This document shows, in pieces, positions 1 through 8,714 of a stretch of DNA of 64,000 nucleotides. The notes under the pieces were generated by a model. That model made no database searches. It was not told the origin of the DNA and saw only the letters and a list, made by a program, of their open reading frames with translations. A program made the position numbers and the translations under genes. Within the stretch, counting starts at the first letter, position 1, and every line of letters starts with the position of its first letter. Where the stretch lies: NCBI GenBank assembly GCA_964400515.1, contig CAYNTJ010000001.1, positions 124,001 through 188,000 on the forward strand, read 5' to 3'. The DNA comes from JAAYHV01 sp964400515. Its GTDB lineage: Bacteria; Bacillota; Clostridia; Peptostreptococcales; Anaerovoracaceae.

Positions 1-666
1 GCCTTCAACTGCGTTTATTGTGGTAAGACCCTTAGCCGCCAAATCATCCATGATGGATTCTATGGCATTTTGCTTATAAAAATCACTTATGGAATTTAAT
101 ATATTTGATCTTAGCTTGGCATTTGCATTTGCCTTAAAGACACCTGTGGGCATCTGTTTATCATCACAAACCACCCCCACCATACTAAATGGTATTTTAT
201 AAAAAAGTATTCCGTAAGTGTTTACCGCACTCATCTGATAATCGCTACTGTTTATCCATATAGGTGATTTGTCCCAATACTTGTCTATTTCATATCTGTT
301 GGGGAATCTTTTTTCCTTTAGCTTGCTGACATCAAGTCTTATACAGTGCATCTCCGCCTCGGGGTTTTCATTTCCTTCTTTTATAATCAGCTTTCCGATC
401 TCATCAAAGCTTGTGGCATTACTAAGGTCTATACAGGAAGAATTGACCGCGGTTTGAACCATATGGAAATGGCTGTCTATAAAACCCGGTGAAACAGTGC
501 AACCTTTAGCATCTATCAAAACAGTATCCTTACCAATATATTCTTTGTAACTGTCTCCCATTCCCAAGCTAAATATCTGATCTGCTTTAATTGCCAGCCA
601 ATCAACTACCTCACCATTTCTCATAGTTTGACATTTTCCGTTATAAATAATCTTATCTACTTTCAT
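1..666 (-). CDS. YtcJ-like amidohydrolase, N-terminal part (runs off window)
   Basis: Metal-dependent amidohydrolase of the YtcJ/Amidohydro_3 group. The 222 residues present begin MKVDKIIYNGKCQTMRNGEV, the small beta domain typical of the family, followed by SPGFIDSHFHM around residue 65, which carries the HxH metal ligands. The C-terminal half of the barrel lies beyond the window edge. The substrate cannot be told; relatives act on N-acylated or cyclic amides. It is a single gene here, facing away from the neighbouring ARMT1-like gene. Confidence 0.8.
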   Translation of the reverse strand, partial: MKVDKIIYNGKCQTMRNGEVVDWLAIKADQIFSLGMGDSYKEYIGKDTVLIDAKGCTVSPGFIDSHFHMVQTAVNSSCIDLSNATSFDEIGKLIIKEGNENPEAEMHCIRLDVSKLKEKRFPNRYEIDKYWDKSPIWINSSDYQMSAVNTYGILFYKIPFSMVGVVCDDKQMPTGVFKANANAKLRSNILNSISDFYKQNAIESIMDDLAAKGLTTINAVEG

Positions 667-733
667 AACCAACCTCATATTTAAATTAACAGCATATATT
701 AATTATACATCAGTTTAATAAAACCGCAAGCCA

Positions 734-1612
734 CTACAGTCTTTTATCATTTACAAATACACCTTCAAGCTTTTTCATACCAAACTGATTCACAAACCAC
801 TGGCACTTACATAAGAAAACATAGTATACGTTTAATCCGCATTTATTTAGAGTTTCAAAATTCCCTTGCCCTTTGGATAATATCACATCAGCATTCATTA
901 TTCTATTTTTTGCTTCATCATTTATTAGTTCTAAAGCAGTACCTGCTATGGAAGTTCCGTTTTCAACAATTTCAGCCACTTTATCCATACCCACATATAT
1001 TGCATCATCCTTTGTCACATCATTGATAACCGGATATCCTCTAACTATAACTGTTATATGAATATTTGGATAAGCTTTTTTAATTTCTTCGACCATTATC
1101 TTATCCAAAACGATTTCGCCGTTGTTATCCGCCAAAATCACCAATGATTTTGCATTTCCCATATCATTTAAAAAATTATCATATTCTTCTTTGTTTAATT
1201 CACTCGTTTCAGCTCGGGATAACAGTTTAAGCAGCTGTTCCTCGGTAACATCGTTTAACGCCGCAAAATCTATGTAATTACCAACCCTTGCATACCTAAT
1301 AGCCATGTTAACCGGATCTTTTGCCTTTTCTATGACGGATTTTATCTTTTTTTCTTCTTTGAGCATCAAGTCATTAAACACTTTTTTCTCCTCTTGATAG
1401 CTCAAATTATTGTTAAATATCTCCCGTTGTATTTCAATCAGCTTTGAATGTATTACCGGTGCAGTTTCCCAAGGTTCACAGTTTCCAACAGTATTTAAAA
1501 CCATTTTCATGTATCTTGCCTTCGTTTGCTCATCTGCTTCATTAGGCATTTTATCAAGTTGTCCTTTAACAAGGCAGTGCATGCAATAAGCACTTAATCT
1601 TACGTCATTCAT
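734..1612 (-). CDS. ARMT1-like (DUF89) damage-control phosphatase family protein
   Basis: Protein of 292 residues of the ARMT1-like/DUF89 family, metal-dependent phosphatases thought to remove harmful phosphometabolites. N-terminal helical part with a paired-Cys motif (YCMHCLVKG). The core holds the family's metal and phosphate motifs: ADNNGEIVLDK near residue 160, RGYPVINDVT near 190 and SKGQGNFETL near 245. Length is normal for the short bacterial type. A GGGAG site 7 bases before the ATG supports this start. Monocistronic. The physiological substrate is unknown. Confidence 0.8.
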   Translation of the reverse strand: MNDVRLSAYCMHCLVKGQLDKMPNEADEQTKARYMKMVLNTVGNCEPWETAPVIHSKLIEIQREIFNNNLSYQEEKKVFNDLMLKEEKKIKSVIEKAKDPVNMAIRYARVGNYIDFAALNDVTEEQLLKLLSRAETSELNKEEYDNFLNDMGNAKSLVILADNNGEIVLDKIMVEEIKKAYPNIHITVIVRGYPVINDVTKDDAIYVGMDKVAEIVENGTSIAGTALELINDEAKNRIMNADVILSKGQGNFETLNKCGLNVYYVFLCKCQWFVNQFGMKKLEGVFVNDKRL

Positions 1613-1718
1613 AATATGTCTCCCATCATTAAGTATTCCCTAATATCATAACATATCTTTCCGCTAATTGTATAGGGGGGGCAAAATGTGATAAAATTTA
1701 TATAATCGGAGGAATATT

Positions 1719-2048
1719 ATGGCTAAATACTTAAAGGAATATATTAGACTTCTAGAATCAATAGATAAATTTGATTCCGAAGACAAAAAAATAGAACTAT
1801 TAGATGAGCTCGTATTAAAGATAGGTTTCTTTTCCCACGAGAGACTAATTCACTTAATAGTTACTGTAACATTTGCTATACTTACTTTACTTTCATTAAT
1901 TTTATGCTATATTAATAGTTCTTTAAGTAGCTATGCTTTGCTTATCCTTTTCCTTATTTTACTTGTCCCATACATTTGGCATTATTATGTATTGGAAAAC
2001 GGAGTTCAAAAACTTTATAAAGAATATGATAGAATAGGGAAGCTTTAG
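1719..2048 (+). CDS. small two-TM membrane protein, unknown
   Basis: Not recognised. 109 residues: a charged, probably helical N-terminal stretch (about 1-38), two hydrophobic segments (about 43-66 and 69-92) and a charged C-terminal tail. GGAGG sits 7 bases before the ATG. The stop overlaps that of the convergent hydrolase gene by 4 bases. It could be an accessory subunit or small sensor; nothing in the context decides. Confidence 0.6.
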   Translation: MAKYLKEYIRLLESIDKFDSEDKKIELLDELVLKIGFFSHERLIHLIVTVTFAILTLLSLILCYINSSLSSYALLILFLILLVPYIWHYYVLENGVQKLYKEYDRIGKL

Positions 2049-2917
2049 TTTTCCATAGCTTCCTTTATTATTTGACTAAAGTCCCCGGGTAATTCATGCC
2101 CCACTCCATCTAGGAGTATTAGCTTTGATTTATCCAAGCATGAATTAAGTTCCCTAGCCATATCCAAACAATCTCTGTCATTTAATCCGCAAACGATTAT
2201 CACCTCAATTTTGCCCAGTATTTTTATCAAATGCTCCCTGTGAATTTCAAAAATAGGTATCCATGGTCCAAGAAGTATTACCCTTTCACATCTTACATCT
2301 TCGTCTAAAAGTGTTTCTAAAATCACATTGCATCCCGCCGAAAATCCGCACAGGGTTCTCTCTTTATAGCTATCCCAAGGAATTTTCTCAATACAGGTTT
2401 TCAGCTGGGAATTATCTTCCCATCTATACAAATCGCAAGAATCTATATCCTTAGATTGTATGTATTCAACCTGCCCATAATGATAGTTTAGAAACTCCCA
2501 TTTTTCCATGGAATTAATCATATTATCCTGATTTCCATGTAAAGCAACGAATAGAAAGTCACTATTTTTTTGTTTCCATGTTAATACCGTATCAGTTCTT
2601 TTCTTGGCCGCCATATATCTTTTTTCAGATAGCTTCATGCAATCCCTAAAGCGTTCATTTTCCTTTAGTATTTTAAGATCCTTATCCAAAAACACCTCCG
2701 GTCTGTACCAAATATTATTTAAGATGATTGCTTCTTCCATCCATTTTAATGCTTCTTCTTTATAACCGTTTAATGCGGCCAAGCAATACAAAAAATTATA
2801 TATTTGACCAGTCAAAGAAATGCCACAAAGTTTGGATTTAAGATAGTAATACGCCTCCTTTGTGCCATTTTCTTCCATTATCAATAAAGTATCATTTAAC
2901 AGTTTATCTTCTTTCAT
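2045..2917 (-). CDS. alpha/beta hydrolase with helical N-terminal region
   Basis: 290 residues. Residues 1-110 are helical and resemble TPR-type repeats (ALNGYKEEALKWMEEAI, then a region matching the 'residue below the TPR' style of PEP/TPR proteins). Residues 120-290 form an alpha/beta-hydrolase fold: HGNQDN oxyanion region, nucleophile elbow GFSAGCN (Ser near 193), acid CGLNDRD and catalytic His in GVGHELP. Probably an esterase or thioesterase-like enzyme; no substrate can be given. The ASCH gene lies 9 bases upstream, so the two are probably cotranscribed. Confidence 0.7.
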   Translation of the reverse strand: MKEDKLLNDTLLIMEENGTKEAYYYLKSKLCGISLTGQIYNFLYCLAALNGYKEEALKWMEEAIILNNIWYRPEVFLDKDLKILKENERFRDCMKLSEKRYMAAKKRTDTVLTWKQKNSDFLFVALHGNQDNMINSMEKWEFLNYHYGQVEYIQSKDIDSCDLYRWEDNSQLKTCIEKIPWDSYKERTLCGFSAGCNVILETLLDEDVRCERVILLGPWIPIFEIHREHLIKILGKIEVIIVCGLNDRDCLDMARELNSCLDKSKLILLDGVGHELPGDFSQIIKEAMEN

Positions 2918-2926
2918 ATAACTCCA

Positions 2927-3373
2927 TTATTTGTATACCACTTCAAAGCTTTCGCAAACCACCAACATATCCTCTGTAAATTCTTTCCCCATGCTTTCAA
3001 GGTCTCTTGTGAAAAATCCTCTATGGCCTTCCTTCCAATATTCAAGGGACGAATCTCCTTCGCCTTCCCTTTTAGCAAACTCTAAAGGTACATCCTTAAA
3101 TTTAATTATGTCCACATTAACGGTTTCAACAACACATTTAGGATTCCCCTTAAAATCTGTGATTATATTTAAATCTCCTACTTTTGGTATTTCTTCCCCT
3201 TCTTCTTCATAACATAGATAGCTGGAAGCAGTTCCCCTCTTTTGCCCAATTAGAACAAGCTCCGCCAACTCATCTGCATCCTTTTCATTATCACAAAAAT
3301 AATATGCCTCTTTATATTCTTTGTCATTACAGCTCTTTTTTTTATATTCTTCCCAAAACTCATTTATTCCCAT
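2927..3373 (-). CDS. ASCH domain protein (YhfF/DUF984 type)
   Basis: 148 residues, wholly an ASCH domain, a PUA-like RNA- or nucleotide-binding fold. Diagnostic pieces are KRGTASSYLCYE (about 45-56), the GDLNIITDFKGNPKCVVET strand region, and EFAKREGEGDSSLEYWKEGH (about 98-117), the EGEGD-type signature of this subfamily. Members are proposed to act on modified nucleosides or RNA, mostly without direct proof. First gene of a probable pair with the alpha/beta hydrolase. GGGAG lies 10 bases before the ATG. Confidence 0.8.
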   Translation of the reverse strand: MGINEFWEEYKKKSCNDKEYKEAYYFCDNEKDADELAELVLIGQKRGTASSYLCYEEEGEEIPKVGDLNIITDFKGNPKCVVETVNVDIIKFKDVPLEFAKREGEGDSSLEYWKEGHRGFFTRDLESMGKEFTEDMLVVCESFEVVYK

Positions 3374-3490
3374 ATTATTTTCACTCCCTGTTTTCTTGAT
3401 TATATTAAAGCATCTCCCTCGTTATTTTAGCATATTAATGCTAAAAAGTCTCGATTTTGAATATTTTTACGATTATTCCTAAGATTCAAA

Positions 3491-3512
3491 AACCCAAGTT
3501 TTCACTTGAGTT
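3491..3512. terminator. intrinsic terminator, both strands
   Basis: Stem AACCCAAGT / ACTTGAGTT with loop TTTC. T-runs flank both sides (TTTTT on the minus reading, TTTTTTT on the plus). It overlaps the stop codon of the CGGC-protein gene and ends the minus-strand operon that begins with the sigma-54 regulator. Confidence 0.7.
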
Positions 3513-3747
3513 TTTTTAGTATTTCCGCCAATTGTTTTTCGTTATATACCATGATTACATTGTTGTACATATAACCATCCATATCTGCACACATACTGTC
3601 GCAACCGCAAATAACCAGCAATGTGTCATAATAACTGTTTAAATGTGCATATTCATATTTAATATCAAATTCCTCAGAATATCGCTTTAATGCATTTACC
3701 CTGTCGAATCCCGAATTGCATCCGCCGCAATACTTTATCCCTATCAT
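3502..3747 (-). CDS. small CGGC-motif protein, unknown
   Basis: 81 residues beginning MIGIKYCGGCNSGFDRV, then a beta/alpha pattern and a second Cys set (ICGCDSMCAD, about 47-56). It looks like a small redox or metal-binding alpha/beta protein; I do not know a proven function. It starts inside the stop codon of the NifU-like gene (TAATG overlap) and is the last gene of the operon with the sigma-54 activator, so translation is probably coupled. It may be a redox partner of the hydroxyacyl-CoA metabolism controlled next door (inference). Confidence 0.6.
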   Translation of the reverse strand: MIGIKYCGGCNSGFDRVNALKRYSEEFDIKYEYAHLNSYYDTLLVICGCDSMCADMDGYMYNNVIMVYNEKQLAEILKKLK

Positions 3748-4037
3748 TACTTATCCTTTTTTAAAAGATTTCTGGCAAAATCCAATATGTCATCATCTAC
3801 GCTTCTATCTATCTTTACATCTTTTAAATCTTTATCAGCCTTTAATAATTCTACCCTTACAATATTTTCCAAGGTATCCTCGGCATAATAGCAGCTTCTG
3901 CAGCTACCCGAAAATTTAACATAGGCAATATCGTCTTCAATTAATGTAACCTTCATACCGCCTAAGTGACTGCTTAACTTTGGGTTTATTTTATTATCTG
4001 AAATTTCATTTAATCTGTCTAATCTTTTATCTTCCAT
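3747..4037 (-). CDS. NifU C-terminal-domain-like protein
   Basis: 96 residues resembling the NifU/Nfu scaffold domain: INPKLSSHLGGMKVTLIEDD, then VKFSGSCRSCYYAEDTLENIV, where the CxxC (C-R-S-C) takes the place of the Fe-S-binding CxxC of NifU. A role in Fe-S cluster assembly or carriage is the family expectation. It is placed 3 bases after the sigma-54 activator gene and overlaps the next small Cys protein, which suggests Fe-S support for the clustered radical dehydratases (inference). Confidence 0.65.
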   Translation of the reverse strand: MEDKRLDRLNEISDNKINPKLSSHLGGMKVTLIEDDIAYVKFSGSCRSCYYAEDTLENIVRVELLKADKDLKDVKIDRSVDDDILDFARNLLKKDK

Positions 4038-4040
4038 ATT

Positions 4041-5780
4041 TTACTCTTTTTCATTTACTGTTATACCGTATTTATTTAATTTCCTTACTATAGTCGATTG
4101 GTTAACATCAAGAATCTTGCCCATCTCCCTTGTTGACTTACATGTCTTTGCCACATGCATCAGCATTTCTTTTTCGGTATTTTCAATGGCCTGACTCAAT
4201 GTAAGATTGCTTAATTGGGTGATGCTCTTTTGCTCACTGCTATTTTGAACAACCACCTTGCTCCAAGGCAAATCTTCCGTTTGCAAATATTCATTATTAC
4301 TTAGTATAACCATATTTTCAATCATATTTCTTAATTCTCTTACATTACCCGTCCAATCATGACTTTCAAGCTCTCTTATTACCTCATATGTCAATATTTT
4401 CTCCTGTTCATAGCGTTTGTTGAATCTGTTAAGAAAATATGTCGCCAGGGGCATGATGTCTTCCGTTCTTTCCCTAAGGGGCGGTACCATACATGTTACC
4501 ACATTTAGTCTGTAATAAAAATCCTCTCTAAAGTTTCCCTTGGAAACCATTTCCAAAAGATTTCTGTTAGTTGCCGCAACAACCCTTACATCAACTTCCT
4601 TTGACACCACAGAGCCCACTTTACGAACTTGCTTATCTTCTAGAAATCTTAATAGTTTAACCTGAAAATCCAAAGGTATCTCTCCTATTTCATCCAAAAA
4701 CACAGTACCCTTATCAGCTGTTTCAAGAAGACCCACCTTACCGGTTTGCATTGCCCCGGTAAAGGCTCCTTTTTCATATCCGAAAAGCTCAGATTCCAGT
4801 AAGTTATCGGGAATAGCTCCGCAGTTGATAGTGACAAAAGGCCCATCCTTTCTTAAGCTGTTTCTATGGATAAACTTTGCCACCTCTTCCTTACCTACAC
4901 CGGATTCCCCGAGTATTAATACGGTTGCTTGGAAATTAGCCACCTTTTCAGCCAAGGAAAGCACCTTTTTCATCTTATCGCTTACAGCTATTATAGGGAA
5001 TGTTTTTTCGTCAAATTTTTCCAAATCAGCAATTCTGTCCATAAACAGCTTTTCTGCCTTTTTGTGCTTTTCCAATTCAACATTAAGATTATATATCTCT
5101 GTTATATCTCTGGCATTTATAACTATCTTTTTTATTTCATCATTTTTATCAAATATCGGTCTGCCCGTCACTATAATATGTCTTCCGGACTTTACCACCT
5201 GCCTGACCGTAACGGTTTTCTTCTTTTCCGCCACCACATACGCAACGGAATTAGGCATCCAAACAGGATTAATCAGCTCCCTCATGTATCTACCTTCGAT
5301 ATCTTTTCTCTTTATTTCGGCAACCCTTTCATAAGAATCGTTTACAAAGAGTACTTTACCCTCAACATCGGTAACCAATATCCCATCAAAGGAACCCTCC
5401 AGGATTTCCTGCAGGTCATTACTTAATTTCTGGTCATCAATATATTTTGATATCAGCTGATCGGAAACAACAAATTCTGTAATTAAAATACCTGTCCATT
5501 CCTTTTTATCATCTTCATCTATGTCAAAGGGAATGGCAAATACCTTCTTACCATCAAATTCTATGGGGTACACATTACTTAACAGCTGTTCTCTGGTGCC
5601 ATCTAGGCCTTTTATCAGTTCTTTTATATTCTTACCGATAATGCCACCTGTTCCAAGATTGTTGTACCTTGTTTTAATGATCCCGTTTGCGTATTTTACA
5701 AAACCATTTCCATCAATCCTTATATAGCCGCTTTTTTCTCTTTGAGATATATTGGCATTTTCATCCATAAGTTTAAACAT
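4041..5780 (-). CDS. sigma-54-dependent activator with PAS sensor
   Basis: Enhancer-binding protein for sigma-54 RNA polymerase. In order: an N-terminal ligand-sensing region (about 1-120), a PAS domain (about 125-230, DGILVTDVEGKVLFVNDSYE), a coiled linker, an AAA+ domain with Walker A GESGVGKE, sigma-54 loop GAFTGA and Walker B FLDEIGE, and a C-terminal Fis/TyrR-type helix-turn-helix (NQSTIVRKLNKYGI). An in-frame ATG exists at 5804, but AAGAGG lies 7 bases before the ATG at 5780, giving MFKLMDENAN and 579 residues. No receiver domain, so the signal is probably a small molecule. It is the only such activator here and lies beside three sigma-54 promoters, which it very likely controls. Confidence 0.9.
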   Translation of the reverse strand: MFKLMDENANISQREKSGYIRIDGNGFVKYANGIIKTRYNNLGTGGIIGKNIKELIKGLDGTREQLLSNVYPIEFDGKKVFAIPFDIDEDDKKEWTGILITEFVVSDQLISKYIDDQKLSNDLQEILEGSFDGILVTDVEGKVLFVNDSYERVAEIKRKDIEGRYMRELINPVWMPNSVAYVVAEKKKTVTVRQVVKSGRHIIVTGRPIFDKNDEIKKIVINARDITEIYNLNVELEKHKKAEKLFMDRIADLEKFDEKTFPIIAVSDKMKKVLSLAEKVANFQATVLILGESGVGKEEVAKFIHRNSLRKDGPFVTINCGAIPDNLLESELFGYEKGAFTGAMQTGKVGLLETADKGTVFLDEIGEIPLDFQVKLLRFLEDKQVRKVGSVVSKEVDVRVVAATNRNLLEMVSKGNFREDFYYRLNVVTCMVPPLRERTEDIMPLATYFLNRFNKRYEQEKILTYEVIRELESHDWTGNVRELRNMIENMVILSNNEYLQTEDLPWSKVVVQNSSEQKSITQLSNLTLSQAIENTEKEMLMHVAKTCKSTREMGKILDVNQSTIVRKLNKYGITVNEKE

Positions 5781-5865
5781 TCTCATACCTCTTATCTTTC
5801 TCATAAAACATTATATCATATGATATTTTTTTGTGCCATTACTAATGCTTACGAGTAAGAACGAA

Positions 5866-6840
5866 TTATTTTCCAAGCATTATATCCCTGTTTACTATAT
5901 TTATCGGAGCCCCGCCTTTTAAAACCCGGATTATTTCTTCCGCCGGAGTGGACTGCAGAATCTTTTGTGATTCCTCCGAATACCAAGCGGCATGGGGTGT
6001 AATTAAAACATTGTCCATTTTTAAAAGTTCCAAGGATTTACTTGGAGGTTCTTCTTCGAGAACATCCAATGCCGCATATGCTATTTCTCCGCTTTTTAAG
6101 GCCCATATCAAATCATCTGTACAAATAAGTCCTCCCCTGGCAACATTTATAATTACCGCATCCCTTTTCATTCTTTTAAATACTTCCTTGTTAAACAAAT
6201 GCTTCGTCTCGGGAGTTAACGGTGCATGTATGGAAATGTAATCCGATTCAACTATCAATTCTTCAAAGGTTGCCAATGCCACTTTGTAGCCTTCAATGTC
6301 CTTTGGATTTATGTATTTATCATAAACTAATACATTCTTGCACAAAGGTGATACCTTTTCCACAAACTTTCTTGCAATCCTTCCAAAGCTTACAACCCCC
6401 ACCGTACTGTTTTTTAAATTATGCAGCTTTATTTCGCCATTATACCAATTGCCGCTTTTTACAAAGCTGTCATAAAATGTAGTGCCTCTGGCTGCATCTA
6501 ACATCATTGCCAATGCATGGGTAGAAACCTCGTCCGAACAATAATCATGTAGGTTGGTAACATATATCCCCTTTTTTGTAGCCTCCCCTATATCAATTCC
6601 ATCAATACCAATGGCATATTTGGATATGATCTTGCAATTCTCAAGGGAATCAATTACTCTTTTGGTAATCTTTGCATATTGAGTTATTATGGCATCACAA
6701 TCCCTACCCATGCTTATTATTTCATCTTCATCTCTGCTTTGTAAATCTATTACCTCCACATCAAGCTCATTTAATATCTTTAATTCGTTGTCAATATTAT
6801 CGTATTCATGATCTGTGATTAACACTTTATATTTACTCAT
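5866..6840 (-). CDS. D-2-hydroxyacid dehydrogenase (CtBP/SerA-like)
   Basis: 324 residues of the D-isomer-specific 2-hydroxyacid dehydrogenase family: NAD(P)-dependent interconversion of a 2-oxo acid and an (R)-2-hydroxy acid. NAD-binding half holds GVVSFGRIARKF (a variant of the usual GxGxxG, with VSFG). Catalytic Arg is in INVARGGLI, Glu in DVLEEEPP and His in ITPHAAWYS. Start supported by AAGGATGG. It sits 15 bases after the UxaA-type gene, in one operon under a sigma-54 promoter. Inference: it reduces the 2-keto-3-deoxy acid made by UxaA, giving the (R)-2-hydroxy acid used by the 2-hydroxyacyl-CoA dehydratase of the large operon. Confidence 0.85.
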   Translation of the reverse strand: MSKYKVLITDHEYDNIDNELKILNELDVEVIDLQSRDEDEIISMGRDCDAIITQYAKITKRVIDSLENCKIISKYAIGIDGIDIGEATKKGIYVTNLHDYCSDEVSTHALAMMLDAARGTTFYDSFVKSGNWYNGEIKLHNLKNSTVGVVSFGRIARKFVEKVSPLCKNVLVYDKYINPKDIEGYKVALATFEELIVESDYISIHAPLTPETKHLFNKEVFKRMKRDAVIINVARGGLICTDDLIWALKSGEIAYAALDVLEEEPPSKSLELLKMDNVLITPHAAWYSEESQKILQSTPAEEIIRVLKGGAPINIVNRDIMLGK

Positions 6841-6855
6841 AATTTACCATCCTTT

Positions 6856-8358
6856 CTATAAGGTAACACCATCTTTTAGTGGTGCCATTTGGTAATAATC
6901 ATTTTTTTCGTTGCAGGTTTTGTATTCACCGTTTACTGTTTTCATAATACAATCATACAGGTTTTCCACCAGCTCTTCCTTCTCCCTTTCATTCTTGCAT
7001 TTAAGGAGGACCCCTGCATCAAAATCTATCCAGTGGGGTTTTCTTTCATAAAGCTCAGTGTTTGATGACAACCTAAATAATGGCCCGGCAAATCCCGCGG
7101 GAGTCCCTCTGCCGGTTGTAAATATTGTAAGAGTTGCCCCGGCTGCTATCTGTCCTGTAACTCCTGCCAAATCATTACCCGGTCCGCTTACCAAAACAAA
7201 ACCGTTTTTTGTAGCCTCTTCACCATAATCCAAAACTTCAACAACAGCGCAATGACCGCCTTTTTGAGTACAACCAAGGGACTTTTCTTCTAATGTTGTA
7301 AGGCCTCCTGCTTTATTTCCTTGGGTTGGGTTATCACTTACCTTTTCATTATATTTTTTAAAATATGCTTTATAGTCTTCAATCATTTTTACCACATCTT
7401 CATACACCTTTTTGTTAATTGCCTGATTCATCAACAGGTGCTCCGCCCCAAACATTTCCGGAACCTCAGTCATATTCATGGTCGCCCCAAGTTTTACCAT
7501 CTTTTCACATAGACTGCCTAATATGGTATTTGCCGTTATTCCGGAATAGCCATCGGATCCCCCGCAATTCATGGCAATATGAAGTTTATCATAGCCTAAT
7601 GGCTGTCTTTTATCGCCTTTAATACTCTTCATTATTATATCCACCTGATTCATGGCAACTTCAAACTCATCTTCCACTTCCTGTAACGTCATTAATTTTA
7701 TTCTGTTTTTATCATATTCCCCCATATAACCAAGTATTAAATCTTTATTAACCATTTCGCAACCATTGCATACAACTAAAACACCGCCAAAGTTCGAATT
7801 CTTAATTATCCTTGCCAAGGTTTTCCCAGTCCTGTCCAAATCATCGCCCGTCTGACTGCACCCATAGGGCTGCGTTAATAGTATGGTGCCATCATAATTA
7901 TCCTTGGCTTCATATTTTTTATCTATTAGCCCCCTTATTTTTTCTGCGGGTCCGTTGGCACAAAAAACAGTAGTGACTATGGCTAGGTAGTTCCTGATTC
8001 CGGCTTTACCGTCATCCCTCAAATATCCCTTCCATTTTAAGTCACTGCTTCCCGGCAATATTGTAGTAAGAGGATCATAGTTATATTCGTAAGTTCTTTC
8101 ATTGCCAAGACCGGTCATAAGATTATGCTCATGAACCCATTCTCCCATTTTTATTTCCTTCGTAGTATTTCCTATAACATTATCATATTTGATTACCGGC
8201 TCCCCCATATTGAAATCCTTCAATGCAATTTTATGGGCCCTTGGTATATCATTTTTAACTAATATGGCTTTGTTATCTACCGTTATTTCATCTCCCACAT
8301 GTAACTCCTCTATTGCTAAAGCTACATTATCATTATCGTATAGTTTAATCGTTTTCAT
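6856..8358 (-). CDS. UxaA/GarD-family sugar-acid dehydratase
   Basis: Altronate/galactarate-type dehydratase of 500 residues in which the small SAF domain (about 1-95, with IPRAHKIAL and HEHNLMTG) and the large catalytic domain (about 105-500, from GYLRDDGKAGIRNYLAI) are fused, as in full-length UxaA. These Fe-dependent enzymes turn 2,3-dihydroxy acids into 2-keto-3-deoxy acids. Cys motifs include QPYGCSQTGDD, CNGCEM and NCGGSDGYSG. Start follows GGAGG. First gene after a perfect sigma-54 promoter, divergent from the TRAP transporter. No kinase or aldolase for a 2-keto-3-deoxy hexonate is nearby, which argues against a classical hexuronate role. Confidence 0.9.
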   Translation of the reverse strand: MKTIKLYDNDNVALAIEELHVGDEITVDNKAILVKNDIPRAHKIALKDFNMGEPVIKYDNVIGNTTKEIKMGEWVHEHNLMTGLGNERTYEYNYDPLTTILPGSSDLKWKGYLRDDGKAGIRNYLAIVTTVFCANGPAEKIRGLIDKKYEAKDNYDGTILLTQPYGCSQTGDDLDRTGKTLARIIKNSNFGGVLVVCNGCEMVNKDLILGYMGEYDKNRIKLMTLQEVEDEFEVAMNQVDIIMKSIKGDKRQPLGYDKLHIAMNCGGSDGYSGITANTILGSLCEKMVKLGATMNMTEVPEMFGAEHLLMNQAINKKVYEDVVKMIEDYKAYFKKYNEKVSDNPTQGNKAGGLTTLEEKSLGCTQKGGHCAVVEVLDYGEEATKNGFVLVSGPGNDLAGVTGQIAAGATLTIFTTGRGTPAGFAGPLFRLSSNTELYERKPHWIDFDAGVLLKCKNEREKEELVENLYDCIMKTVNGEYKTCNEKNDYYQMAPLKDGVTL

Positions 8359-8390
8359 AAACCCCTCCTTATATGTGTATTACTAACTAA

Positions 8391-8406
8391 TGCAAATAAT
8401 GTGCCA
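8391..8406 (-). promoter_or_regulatory. sigma-54 promoter of the uxaA-like/dehydrogenase operon
   Basis: On the minus strand TGGCAC-ATTAT-TTGCA, a full match to the -24/-12 consensus. The expected start of transcription is near 8381, about 20 bases before the uxaA-like ATG at 8358. Confidence 0.9.
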
Positions 8407-8492
8407 TAATATCCTTTTATCAATTGACTCAGTTAATCAAGCATATTATAATGGTTGAATAAATTAAATGCATTACAAAAAAATGTCATTTG

Positions 8493-8506
8493 ATGCCTAT
8501 TTGCAT
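8493..8506. promoter_or_regulatory. putative activator site 1 (ATGC-N6-GCAT)
   Basis: ATGC-CTATTT-GCAT. Its centre lies about 107 bases from the -12 element of the leftward promoter and about 149 from that of the rightward promoter. The same pattern occurs at 8523 and 24313. Confidence 0.65.
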
Positions 8507-8522
8507 AACGAAGGCATTTTTA

Positions 8523-8536
8523 ATGCCGTTTTGCAT
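8523..8536. promoter_or_regulatory. putative activator site 2 (ATGC-N6-GCAT)
   Basis: ATGC-CGTTTT-GCAT, exactly 30 bases (about three helical turns) from site 1, the arrangement expected for cooperative binding of an enhancer-binding protein. Confidence 0.65.
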
Positions 8537-8634
8537 CGTTTAAGCTTATGCATTTAAAATATAATATTTATGATAATCTTTTTTATTGTTAGAATTTCAA
8601 CTAAAATTGTTAATATTTTAATAAAAAACATTTT

Positions 8635-8650
8635 TGGCACAATACTTGCT
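8635..8650 (+). promoter_or_regulatory. sigma-54 promoter of dctPQM
   Basis: TGGCAC-AATAC-TTGCT, matching the -24/-12 consensus with correct spacing. The expected start is near 8661, leaving a leader of about 54 bases before dctP. Confidence 0.9.
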
Positions 8651-8714
8651 CTTTAATAATGTGTATCGCAATTATATAAACTGCGAGATTACTACTAAAT
8701 AGGAGGACAATTAT

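Larger units (their letters stand above)
8407..8634. promoter_or_regulatory. divergent regulatory region between the uxaA-like gene and dctP
   Basis: No gene fits in the 356 bases from 8359 to 8714. The region is AT-rich and carries two divergent sigma-54 promoters with two ATGC-N6-GCAT elements between them, plus a GGCAT-TTTTA-ATGCC palindrome (8513-8527) bridging the two elements. It looks like a shared enhancer region. Confidence 0.75.

Noticed and set aside
4825..5426. Long plus-strand frames inside the sigma-54 activator gene
   Set aside because: They are antisense shadows of a gene with full Walker A, GAFTGA and helix-turn-helix motifs; their translations show no domain.
5826..5836. 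TGGCAC on the minus strand upstream of the sigma-54 activator gene
   Set aside because: Only the -24 box is present; the next bases are an A/T run with no GC at the -12 position, so it is not a sigma-54 promoter.
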